This document shows positions 54,815-63,521 of a DNA stretch of 64,000 nt, piece after piece. Below the pieces are notes generated by a model that saw nothing but the letters and a program-made list of their open reading frames with translations, did not search any database and was not told the origin of the DNA. Position numbers and translations under genes: made by a program. Source of the stretch: Caldilineaceae bacterium (GTDB lineage: Bacteria > Chloroflexota > Anaerolineae > Caldilineales > Caldilineaceae); assembly GCA_020433455.1 (NCBI GenBank), contig JAGRCP010000080.1, positions 1-64,000 on the forward strand, written 5' to 3'. Each line of letters starts with the position of its first letter. Within the stretch, counting starts at the first letter, position 1.

Positions 54815-57652
54815 CTATTGATTGAACGTGTAGGGCAGATATATCTCATACGATTGGACGGCAGGCTCATTAGATGTGTAGGATCCTGCAGGAATGCCCA
54901 ACTCAAATGGCCCTTCTTGCTCCGTGGAGCCATCCAGAGAGACGACCGTAAGATAGAAGACCGTCGCCTCTGTAGCAAGCGTAACGCTGTAATCTGTCGG
55001 CTGTACGGAGTCAATCACCTTAGACGGGACCAGTGTCTCGTTTAGTCTTTGCATCTCCCCATTCACTTCGCCCCAAAGATGGAAGCCGGCAATCCCGGTC
55101 TCAGTAGCGGTCTGCCATTCAATACTTACACCATCGGCAGACGATTGGGCCAGAAAGTACCCCAACGTAACCCCGAGCGTTATATCAACTGCTTCACATC
55201 CATTCAGGATGGGGGCATCCGAACCGGACGTATCAGACTGCAAGCCATCATCAACAGTTGCGAGATTGCGGATGGTGGAGTTGACGCAGGCCCAAATTTG
55301 CATATTGCCGGTCGAATCGTCACTGACGGTTACCGCGACATCCATCTGCACACTCTCCGTCGGCGCAACTGACCCGCCGAAGATGCACGTCACAAGTTGA
55401 CCGACAGTATTGCAATTGCCCGTGGCCGGATCAGGCGTGACGGAATCAATGGTCATATCGGCCGGTACGTTCGTCGTCAATATGACCTCAAACATGGGAT
55501 ATGTGTTGTTATTGGTTGCAACTATCGAATAGGTGACGGATTCGCCCGGCTGGGGATTAATGGGACCCGAGGGCAGGACGTAGAGTCCTTCACCAATCCC
55601 AGGCGTGTCAACCGTTACGTCAAAGTAGACCAGCCCTTTGTCGTCCGGCCCGAGCGACGGGCTAAAGATAACGCTGTAGCCGCCTTCATCCAACGGGAAA
55701 GCGGTCGTACCGACGGTATCATCAGCAATTGCATTCCCCCCGGTGGGCGTTGTATTGCGCGTCCAGTAAGTCGAATTGGGCTCGTAGGTCACCCCGGCGG
55801 GCAGCGTATCCAGGACGGTAAAGGTCGTCAGGTTCACTACGCCCGCGTTCTGAATCTCGATGGCGTAACGTAACGTATCGCCGTACTCAATTACGCCGTC
55901 GCCATCCTGATCCCCACTGGGCGCGAAGTCCACCGATTTGCCCGAGTTGAAAGAGGGGAAGGGCGGAATCACCGTGCCCAAGTCGAGGCCGGGCGACGCA
56001 TCAGATGCTGTTTGCGGATCCTGGCCCCAGGCAACGGCAATCTTGCAGCCGGGGTCGCCGATGTTGCCGGAAGCATCCAGCGTGTAGATGAATGTGCCGG
56101 TCTGGTCATTGGTTGCAGGATTGAAGAGGCGAATCGACTTCAGGGCCGTGACGGAAATCCCTTGATTGGATGTGGTTTCATCCAACCCATTCACATTTGT
56201 ATCATCCGTGTCTCCATCACCATTAAAATCAACCCGATCAGGCGTGCCGTCGTTGTCGAAATCCACATAGAGGTAATTCGTCGTTTGGGATGGCGTGCAG
56301 GCCGGCGTGACCCAAAGCGGGCTGCCGTTTTGGCTGCTTGATGAATCAGGGTCTTTGCCTACCGCCCAGCCGGCCAAAACCTGGGTGGTCAGGTTATCGG
56401 TTGGGATCAAGGGAAAGCCCCAATCGTTGGCCTGATTCTCACCATCGTCAGAGTCTGACGCATCAACCGCGGCAATGGCGTAGAAGTCCGAGGCGGCAGA
56501 CAGGTGTAACCCTGACTCAGCCGGAACAATGATGCGGGCCGTGCCGCCGGCCGGGACGGACAGAGAATTACCCGTTGAAGATTCCGTCTCATAGTTCACG
56601 GTCAGAGCGCTTGTCCCCGGGTTATAGACATAGACAACCGTATTGCGCTCATCATCGCCGCCCGATCCGTTATCCCGGCTGCCGACCGGCGCATAATAGT
56701 TAGCGTCCCAATCATCCCGGGGCGTCAGCGAATACCAGCGCATCTCATAAGTAGCGCAAATATCGCCGGTGATGAGGGTCACCTGAACCGGCTCGTCTGC
56801 GACAATCGTAGCGCCCTGCTCAACGCCGCCGTCGACAAAGACCGTCTCCCCCTCATTGAGCGACAGCGTGGTATCAACCGTCCCGTCCCCATCCGTATCA
56901 ATGTCGACAGTCGTACCGTTCTCCGCCGCCATGACGGCTGCACCGGCGTATTGGAAGACAGAGTCATCATTCGGCGTATCTTCGCCGACGGGCACTATAT
57001 AGTTCAGCCCCCAACTGCCGGTGTCAAGCATCTCCTGCGCGCCGGCCAGCAGTGTGCCGGGTTGACCATTATACGTGCCGCTCCATCCGGCGCGGGTGAT
57101 GGCAACCGGAGACGTAGCGCCGATCTTGTCGCTGCCGTCAAAGTCGATTGTGGCGAGATTGGTGCTGTCCACCACATTACTCAGAACGATAACATCGCCG
57201 GAGTTCAGCACGTCGCTTGCAAAGCCTGGAGCGATGCCATTGCTCGGATCGTTGTCACCCCAGATTTGAGTGCCGCCCGGATTTCCCGTACTCCAGAGAT
57301 TCGCGGGATTGGCAATATCCACCTCATAACCGTTTTCATGCTGATCATAGTAGATCACAGTATTATCCGACGCAATGGAAAGCGACAGATAGGTCTGCAT
57401 CAAAGTTTCATCGGGAAGAGGCGCATTAATATTACAGTCAGTATTGAAAAGCGAGTCCAATGCCAGATACATCTCATCCTCAGGAATGGGCACATAAAAT
57501 ATTTGCGACGGCGCGGCGTTCTGCGCCAGTACGGGTTGCGCCACCAGGCTCGCAATCAAAATCATTGCGAGTGCGAGCATAGGTCGATAGAGAATCCGAA
57601 ACGTAATGAATCCCAGCCAGTCATCTTGTGTCCGCCACTGATTACTTTGCAT
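54815..57652 (-). CDS. Large exported surface protein with DUF11-like repeats and Asp-rich calcium-type loops
   Basis: A 945-residue protein. A membrane/signal segment (RPMLALAMILIASLVAQPVLAQ) ends near residue 45. Aspartate loops resembling type-3 thrombospondin/dockerin calcium sites occur (DIDTDGDGTVD, DFDNDGTPDRVDFNGDGD, DQDGDGVIEYGD). Two DUF11-like beta domains follow (about 580-800; YAIEIQNAGVVNLTTFTVLDTLP, YSIVATNNN). A final domain with SIEWQTATETGIAGFHLWG ends with YEIYLPYTFNQ. No LPXTG is seen. It is probably cell-surface or secreted, perhaps adhesive. It is transcribed alone. Confidence 0.8.
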   Translation of the reverse strand: MQSNQWRTQDDWLGFITFRILYRPMLALAMILIASLVAQPVLAQNAAPSQIFYVPIPEDEMYLALDSLFNTDCNINAPLPDETLMQTYLSLSIASDNTVIYYDQHENGYEVDIANPANLWSTGNPGGTQIWGDNDPSNGIAPGFASDVLNSGDVIVLSNVVDSTNLATIDFDGSDKIGATSPVAITRAGWSGTYNGQPGTLLAGAQEMLDTGSWGLNYIVPVGEDTPNDDSVFQYAGAAVMAAENGTTVDIDTDGDGTVDTTLSLNEGETVFVDGGVEQGATIVADEPVQVTLITGDICATYEMRWYSLTPRDDWDANYYAPVGSRDNGSGGDDERNTVVYVYNPGTSALTVNYETESSTGNSLSVPAGGTARIIVPAESGLHLSAASDFYAIAAVDASDSDDGENQANDWGFPLIPTDNLTTQVLAGWAVGKDPDSSSSQNGSPLWVTPACTPSQTTNYLYVDFDNDGTPDRVDFNGDGDTDDTNVNGLDETTSNQGISVTALKSIRLFNPATNDQTGTFIYTLDASGNIGDPGCKIAVAWGQDPQTASDASPGLDLGTVIPPFPSFNSGKSVDFAPSGDQDGDGVIEYGDTLRYAIEIQNAGVVNLTTFTVLDTLPAGVTYEPNSTYWTRNTTPTGGNAIADDTVGTTAFPLDEGGYSVIFSPSLGPDDKGLVYFDVTVDTPGIGEGLYVLPSGPINPQPGESVTYSIVATNNNTYPMFEVILTTNVPADMTIDSVTPDPATGNCNTVGQLVTCIFGGSVAPTESVQMDVAVTVSDDSTGNMQIWACVNSTIRNLATVDDGLQSDTSGSDAPILNGCEAVDITLGVTLGYFLAQSSADGVSIEWQTATETGIAGFHLWGEVNGEMQRLNETLVPSKVIDSVQPTDYSVTLATEATVFYLTVVSLDGSTEQEGPFELGIPAGSYTSNEPAVQSYEIYLPYTFNQ

Positions 57653-58921
57653 CTTCTTTTCTCTCCATATCCTTTTAGACCATTAAGAGAGGTCTACGAA
57701 TAGTCCAGTAATCAAAATAAAATTTTTACCATGCCGCCAATCAATCAAATCGGGGGCAGACTGATTCCGCCGTTCACTACCGGCCCACCCCATACCGCCC
57801 CTGCTCTGCAAACTACTGCAAGTCAACGCCCTGATCAGCGCAAATGCCTGGACGCGCTGCAGAACAAAACCGGCTTGATAAGGCCCTCACGTAAACCTAC
57901 GCCGATTTATTTACATGAGCATAAATTGCTCCCTTTCTCCAGGGTGATGGGCGAACATTGACAAGTAAATCGGACGCAAAAATACATGCAGGGGGAATAC
58001 TCGCCAGACGCCAATAACTCATGACTGCGCGTTGAATACAAGCGCACAGCCTGTAAACTCCGGTTGTGTCGTCGGACGGGCGGCGATGTTAAGACGGATT
58101 TCCGGCGATTAACCGATTTTCCGCTTGCCCGACATGGTTATGCCGGGCAGATGCATGAATCGTTTGGCACGCGCAAATACTTGTTGCGCGCCGGGTAATA
58201 GTTGCAAAAAATTCGATGTGTCTATCGGGGGTAGTGCGCTTAACGGGGGAAACGTACTGCTCAGGGACTGACGCCAGCTATTGGGCAACCAATGTTCCAA
58301 CCATCTACTTTCTCAGGTCAAAACATCTCACAGTGAAGGAAGGGTTTTTGCTTAAAGCTCAGCAGCGTTTCATCAATGCAAAAAAATGCTAAGCGATAAA
58401 ATTAAGCCTGCACAAGGGGAATGTGTGCAGTACGACGATGTAGTCAGGCGTCATACAACAAAGCAGAATCGGCCCAACCGAAGCGTACCCGCTCTGCTAT
58501 GAACAGACGAAACCCATATTTGAAGCCCACCTGTCCCGCAGAATCTAAAAAATGATGAGGTTTTGCCATATGCGTCTACTGCGTCTACCGAGAATCTTAC
58601 AAATCTTATAAACTGTAGCACGGATTTCCCCATAAGTCAACTGCGTAATCAGTGATGGCTGAATTCAAGATCAGTAACGAACCCGTTTCATCCTCTTTTG
58701 CATGCATTCCGTCGCCCTGTATGCGTAACACTCTTACCCCAAGGCCCGGCATATTGTGGCATCGGGGCCCATGCGTTAGAATTCTGCGTACGCATGTTCT
58801 TTTGTATCAATCGACGTAGAGAACGCAATTTCCATTTTTTAACGCCCATAGGCGAATTTCGGGCCGGAAACAGATGTCTTTCTATCTCTATTCGCTTTTT
58901 ACCAATATTCGGGAATATTTT
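57653..58921. other. About 1.27 kb without a convincing gene
   Basis: This is the longest gap in the window. It is visibly richer in A+T than its flanks, especially 58320-58680. The only sizeable open frame (57731-57961, plus) has no recognisable domain and no good ribosome site. A small hairpin with stem TGCCCG/CGGGCA occurs at 58126-58149. The left end holds the leader of the surface-protein gene (AAGGATATGGAGAG upstream of its ATG). It could contain regulatory RNA or gene remnants; I cannot say which. Confidence 0.4.
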
Positions 58922-59473
58922 ATGCAACCCTGGAAGACGCTTTCAAGAGAAATCCTGCTCCAGCCGGATAGCGGGCGCTTTTTAACCGTTGAAAATCACC
59001 AGGTCCAGCTATCGGACGGAAGCATCATCCAAAATTGGCCGTGGCTGATCACGCCCGATTTCGTCAATGTGGTTGTGGAAACGGAAGAAGGCGACTTTCT
59101 CTGCTTTCGCCAGACCAAATATGCCGTGGACGGCGTCACTTTGGCCATCGTCGGCGGCTATCTGGAGCCGGGCGAGGATCCGCTGGCCGCGGCCCAACGT
59201 GAGGTTCTGGAAGAGACGGGCTACGTGGCCGACGAGTGGTCGGCGCTGGGCGGCTACGCCATTGACGGCAACCGGGGCTGCGGCAACGGCCATCTCTTTT
59301 TGGCGCGCGGGGCGCGCTACGTTCGACCCATTGATGCCGATGATCTGGAAGAGCAAACCCTCATCCGCCTGAACCGGGATGAGTTGCGTGCCGCGCTCAT
59401 GCAGGGGAAGTTTCGGGTCATGCCCTGGTCAACCGCAGTGGCAATGGCCCTATTAAAGATGGAAGCGGAATAG
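58922..59473 (+). CDS. Nudix hydrolase
   Basis: A 183-residue protein in the style of ADP-sugar/ADP-ribose pyrophosphatases. The complete Nudix box runs GYLEPGEDPLAAAQREVLEETGYVADEW. The start MQPWKTLSREILLQ at 58922 fits family N-termini; the frame could start at 58874. The ribosome site is weak. It cleaves a nucleoside diphosphate linked to another moiety; the substrate is not identifiable. Confidence 0.9.
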   Translation: MQPWKTLSREILLQPDSGRFLTVENHQVQLSDGSIIQNWPWLITPDFVNVVVETEEGDFLCFRQTKYAVDGVTLAIVGGYLEPGEDPLAAAQREVLEETGYVADEWSALGGYAIDGNRGCGNGHLFLARGARYVRPIDADDLEEQTLIRLNRDELRAALMQGKFRVMPWSTAVAMALLKMEAE

Positions 59474-59506
59474 AGCAGAGAATAAGCAAGACGACAGGAT
59501 AAAAAT

Positions 59507-60250
59507 ATGTTGCGATATGCACAGTACCTATTGTTGAGCGGCTTGTGCTGGCTGGCAACTGCATGCGCCCTTCCCAGCGCGTCATTGCTTGCACCGGACC
59601 ATACGCCGGTTGCGGCGGAAACGGCCTATACCCTTACAGAATTGAGCTTTTCAGGTAATGGGGAGACGTTTTTAACAACGCTGGATAAAACGGCCGAGTC
59701 GGCAAGTGAGCGACGTTTTGTAGAAGTAACGGACAGCGTCGGCAATCGATGGCAAGGAGAATTGCTTACGCTGAGTGAGGGCGATACCCTCTTTTTACAA
59801 CAACCCCAGCAAGGCGGATTAACCGCGGTGCGGATCGACGGCCCGTCAGGGATGACGCCCGCAGCCGTCATTGATCTGCTGCCCCAGGCCGCGGCTAAGC
59901 CGCTGGCCTCGCCCCATCCCGACATTCGCTTTGTCCGCGCCGTACAGGATGATGCAGCCTGGCGCTTCGATGTGACCCTGGCCTACCCTGATACGGGGTG
60001 GGAGGATTACGCCGACGGCTGGCATGTGGCGACGCCCGACGGCGCTGTTCTCGAGTCGCGGCGGCTGCTTCATCCCCACGAAAACGAACAGCCGTTTACG
60101 CGTAGCCTGACTGACGTGAAAATTCCCGCTGACGTGACTGAAATCCTCATTCGCAGCCACGATCTGCGCAGCGGCTACAGCCCGGACACGCTCACCATCC
60201 CCCTGGACACAAACGCAGAGACCGAGCGTTACGCTGTCGTGCGGGAATGA
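59507..60250 (+). CDS. Lipoprotein of unknown function
   Basis: A 247-residue protein with a signal peptide and a lipobox (LATAC), so it is anchored outside the membrane. The rest is beta-rich without recognisable motifs; the last third (FDVTLAYPDTGWEDYADGWHVATPDG, IRSHDLRSGY) looks like one immunoglobulin-type domain. It starts 33 bases after the Nudix gene and may share its transcript. Confidence 0.72.
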   Translation: MLRYAQYLLLSGLCWLATACALPSASLLAPDHTPVAAETAYTLTELSFSGNGETFLTTLDKTAESASERRFVEVTDSVGNRWQGELLTLSEGDTLFLQQPQQGGLTAVRIDGPSGMTPAAVIDLLPQAAAKPLASPHPDIRFVRAVQDDAAWRFDVTLAYPDTGWEDYADGWHVATPDGAVLESRRLLHPHENEQPFTRSLTDVKIPADVTEILIRSHDLRSGYSPDTLTIPLDTNAETERYAVVRE

Positions 60251-60296
60251 GGCTGACAGAGTCGCAAAAGCGCGAGGGAATGCTCGCCGCCCTGCT

Positions 60297-60704
60297 CTAT
60301 TCTTCCTCGATTCCGCCTGCGGGCAAGTTAATCTCCTGCACCTCGCCCTGCTCATTAATGACGATCTGAAAGCCGAGCATCCCCAGCCATTGAAGCGCAT
60401 CCTGGGGAATGGGATTGCCCACCGCGTCCTCCATATTGTCGATGGAGCTTTCGATGGCGGCTTTGGTAAATATGTCGTCCTGCCCCAGCATGTCGAGCAT
60501 ACTGGTCACCGCCAGGTCGCGCTGGCCCTCGACCTGACCGCGCATAAAGCGCAGCACCTGGCGATCCACCATTTCTGCATCAATGTGGCGGTGAAAACCG
60601 TCATCATTCACCACGTAGCAGGCCCGATCGCCCACCTGGCTCACCTCTACGGCGTTGCCCCGTTCATCAATTACCAATCCGCTAAACATGGCGTTTTGCG
60701 TCAT
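60297..60704 (-). CDS. Small acidic protein of unknown function
   Basis: A 135-residue soluble protein without cysteine-rich or membrane motifs. It begins MTQNAMFSGLVIDERGNAVEVSQVG. It contains a helical region (DRQVLRFMRGQVEGQRDLAVTSML) and ends with the acidic EEE. It lies between the lipoprotein gene (convergent) and recD2 (same strand, 75 bases upstream). It could be co-transcribed with recD2. No function can be assigned. Confidence 0.65.
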   Translation of the reverse strand: MTQNAMFSGLVIDERGNAVEVSQVGDRACYVVNDDGFHRHIDAEMVDRQVLRFMRGQVEGQRDLAVTSMLDMLGQDDIFTKAAIESSIDNMEDAVGNPIPQDALQWLGMLGFQIVINEQGEVQEINLPAGGIEEE

Positions 60705-60727
60705 GAAGCCCTCCCAAAGCTAAAGCG

Positions 60728-60767
60728 TGAAGATTAACGGTTGAAGATTGGGCCCCCGCGACCCGGC
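60728..60767. repeat. Half element of family A (copy 3) between recD2 and the small acidic protein gene
   Basis: Contains GAAGATTAACGGTTGAAGATTGGG followed by CCCCCGCGACCCGG (split for length). It matches one arm and the GACCCGG centre of the element at 48346. Confidence 0.5.
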
Positions 60768-60778
60768 CTCAGCGCGTC

Positions 60779-63196
60779 TCACATCATTGCCCGCAGCAGC
60801 CGTGCATCCAGCCCCGTGTGGCGGGCGGTAACCTTATCGTTGCCCACGGCGATGCGCATGGCGCGAGGCTGGCCAACCAGCACCACGAGTTGTCGGGCCC
60901 GGGTTACGGCCGTGTAGAGCAAATTGCGCTGGAGCAGCATGTAGTGGCTTGTCAGCACGGGAATGACCACCGCGGGAAACTCGCTGCCCTGGCTCTTGTG
61001 GACGCTTACAGCAAACGCATGGGTAAGCTCATCCAGTTCCAGAAAATCGTAGGCGATTTCCCGGCCGTCGATCTCGACGCGCAACTCCTGATCGATGGCG
61101 TTGACGGCGCGAATGACGCCCATGTCGCCGTTGTAGACTTCCTTGTCGTAATTATTGCGAATCTGCATAATCCGATCGCCGACGCGATAGACCCGGCTGC
61201 CGAAATGGCGCTCGGCCCGCTGTGCGGACGGCGGGTTCACCGTGGCCTGGATAGCCTCATTGAGCGCGCCCACGCCCGCTACGCCTCGGTGCATGGGGCT
61301 GAGGACCTGGATATCCTCCGGCCGGAAACCAAAGCGGCGGGGAATGCGCTCCTGTACCAACTCTACGCAAAGTTGGGCCGCGCGTTGCGGATCTTCGGTG
61401 CGAAACACGAAAAAATCCGTCGCCCCCTCATTGTCGATGATGGGCATCTCGCCCTTGTTAATCCGATGCGCGTTGGTGATGATGTAGCTCCCCGGCGCCT
61501 GGCGGAAGATGGTGTTGAGGCGAATGACGGCAGGTCGGTTATTGAAGATTGAGGATTGAAGATTGGTATCACCAGGACGCGTGAATTCTTTCTGCGTCCC
61601 CGCCTTCCAATCCTCGGTCTTCAATCTTTGCCCGTCAATCGCCCCCATCACGTCCCGCAGCACATTTCCCGCCCCCACGCTGGGCAGTTGATCCACATCC
61701 CCCACCAGGAGCAGGTGCATGCCCGGGGGGATGGCCTTGAGCAGGTGGTTGGTGAGGGCCAGGTCCAACATGGAGGCCTCATCCACAATGAGGAGATCCG
61801 CGTCCAGCGGCGACTCCTCATTGCGCTTGAAGCTCATCCCGTCCGCGGGCTTGAACTCCAGCAGGCGGTGGATGGTCTTGGCTTCGGCTTCGGTAGTCTC
61901 AGCCAGACGCTTGGCCGCGCGTCCCGTGGGCGCGGCCAGCAGCACCCGGTGACCGGCCTGGCGGCAGAATTGGAGAATGGTGCGCACAGTGGTCGTCTTA
62001 CCCGTACCCGGTCCGCCCGTCAGCACGGTGAGGGGATGGGTCAACGCCGTTTGAACGGCCACACGCTGTTGAGGAGCCAATTCCAGCCCATTGTTGCGCC
62101 CCGCGGTAAAGAAGGCCGCTTCCCAGTTAAACCGATTAGCGGCAAAGGTCGCGAGGCGGCTGGGGCCGGGTCGGGCCAGGCGGGCCAACTGGTTGGCCAC
62201 GCCCGTCTCACTGTAAAAGAGGGGCGTCAGATAAACATCCCGCTTCTCGCGCAGGAGCGCCTCAGCCGTGTGCATGGTATTGGGCGCATAGAGGGTTCCG
62301 GCTTCAGCCAGCAGGCGGGGCGTTTCTTCGGCCAGGGCCGGCGCGGGCGACGCCAGGGCTTCGCCGCCCGGCTCATCTACCAGCTTCACCTGATCCTCCC
62401 GCCACAGTTCCAGCAGGCCGATGCCAATCTGGCGTCGCTCTACAGCGAGCAGTTCCGCCGCCTGCCCAGCCAGTTCATCAATGGGAAGGAAAACGTGACC
62501 ATTATCGGTAGATTGATTCAGGGCGTAGGTGACGCCCGCGGCTACCCGCCGGGGCGAGTCAGGCGGAATGCCCAACGCCTGGGCAATTTTGTCCGCGGTC
62601 AGAAAGCCGATGCCGTAGATATCCCGGGCCAGGCGATAGGGATCGTCCTGAACGATACGGATGGCGTCATCACCGTAATATTTATAGATCTTCGTGGCGA
62701 GACCGGTGCTCACGTCGTGGCTCTGGAGGAAAATCATCACTTCCTTGATGGCCTGCTGTTCCGCCCAGGCCCGGGTAATCATCTGCACCCGCTTTTTGCC
62801 TACGCCGGGCACCTCGCTGAGGCGCGCCGGCGTCTGCTCGATGACTTCCAGCGTCTCCAGCCCAAAGTGCTTGACGATGCGCCTGGCCGTCACCGGGCCT
62901 ACGCCCTTGATGAGGCCGCTGCCCAGATACTTCTCCATTCCCGCGATGGTCGCGGGCAGGACGGTCCGCAGGGTCTCCACGGCAAACTGGCGGCCGTAGT
63001 CGCCGTGCACCGTCCAGCGCCCGTGCAGCTCCACGCTTTCGCCCACGTTGATGGAAGGCAGATTGCCCACGATGGTGATTTCGCCGTCCGAGGCGAACGC
63101 CCGTCGCCGCTCAGGCGCCAAGCGCGCGACGGTATAGCCGTTTTCTTCATTGTGGTAGGTGACGCGTTCGATCACGCCGCGCAGGGTATCGGTCAT
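60779..63196 (-). CDS. recD2: ATP-dependent RecD-like DNA helicase (RecD2) with an in-frame palindromic insert
   Basis: An 805-residue SF1B 5'-3' helicase. The N-terminal OB-like part starts LRGVIERVTYHNEENGYTVARL. Helix-hairpin-helix segments follow (YLGSGLIKGVGPVTARRIVKHFG). The helicase core has Walker A with Lys400 in GGPGTGKTTT, DEASMLD, GDVDQLPSVGAGNVLRDV, IFRQAPGSYI and the C-terminal VHKSQGSEFPAVV and YTAVTRARQLVVLVG. Between LRDVMGAIDG and AVIRLNTIFRQA lie about 30 extra residues (about 523-552) encoded by a palindromic repeat. The start at 63196 is supported by family alignment; the longer frame is non-conserved. Confidence 0.94.
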   Translation of the reverse strand: MTDTLRGVIERVTYHNEENGYTVARLAPERRRAFASDGEITIVGNLPSINVGESVELHGRWTVHGDYGRQFAVETLRTVLPATIAGMEKYLGSGLIKGVGPVTARRIVKHFGLETLEVIEQTPARLSEVPGVGKKRVQMITRAWAEQQAIKEVMIFLQSHDVSTGLATKIYKYYGDDAIRIVQDDPYRLARDIYGIGFLTADKIAQALGIPPDSPRRVAAGVTYALNQSTDNGHVFLPIDELAGQAAELLAVERRQIGIGLLELWREDQVKLVDEPGGEALASPAPALAEETPRLLAEAGTLYAPNTMHTAEALLREKRDVYLTPLFYSETGVANQLARLARPGPSRLATFAANRFNWEAAFFTAGRNNGLELAPQQRVAVQTALTHPLTVLTGGPGTGKTTTVRTILQFCRQAGHRVLLAAPTGRAAKRLAETTEAEAKTIHRLLEFKPADGMSFKRNEESPLDADLLIVDEASMLDLALTNHLLKAIPPGMHLLLVGDVDQLPSVGAGNVLRDVMGAIDGQRLKTEDWKAGTQKEFTRPGDTNLQSSIFNNRPAVIRLNTIFRQAPGSYIITNAHRINKGEMPIIDNEGATDFFVFRTEDPQRAAQLCVELVQERIPRRFGFRPEDIQVLSPMHRGVAGVGALNEAIQATVNPPSAQRAERHFGSRVYRVGDRIMQIRNNYDKEVYNGDMGVIRAVNAIDQELRVEIDGREIAYDFLELDELTHAFAVSVHKSQGSEFPAVVIPVLTSHYMLLQRNLLYTAVTRARQLVVLVGQPRAMRIAVGNDKVTARHTGLDARLLRAMM
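61541..61630. repeat. Palindromic element (family A, copy 4) inserted in frame in recD2
   Basis: The left arm ATTGAAGATTGAGGATTG and the right arm CAATCCTCGGTCTTCAATC are nearly reverse complements. The inner stem is GGACGC/GCGTCC. The 90-bp length is a multiple of three, so the reading frame continues through it. Confidence 0.78.
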
Positions 63197-63404
63197 GGGT
63201 GGTGGCGAGGTAGGAATAGAGTCCGCAGCATTGTACCACAACCGATGCCCGCCTGCTCCACGTAGGGAGCGAAGTTGCGGAGCGGCGGAGTAGCGGGGCG
63301 GGTGCATTGGGGGCGGGGACGGATTGTCTTGCCGGCGCGGATTCAGCAGGCGGCTCCACGTTTTGTCCGCCTCGAGTGCAAATAAATTGCTAAAACGCGG
63401 GGGA

Positions 63405-63447
63405 CCAAAAAAGAGGGAGCAGCGAACTTTCTGCTGCTCCCTCTTTG
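63405..63447 (-). terminator. Rho-independent terminator of hppA
   Basis: A 13-bp perfect stem AAGAGGGAGCAGC paired with GCTGCTCCCTCTT with a nine-base loop. On the minus strand it ends in TTTTTT, about 75 bases past the stop of the pyrophosphatase gene. Confidence 0.85.
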
Positions 63448-63521
63448 GTAATCAAACTTGCCTTATCTCCAGCCGACGAGACAATTATGCTTTTGTCATG
63501 GTCCTGGCCGACAACATGCTA

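Noticed and set aside
57731-57961. Small gene of 76 codons in the large gap
   Set aside because: No domain, no ribosome site and unusual composition. It is probably a chance frame.
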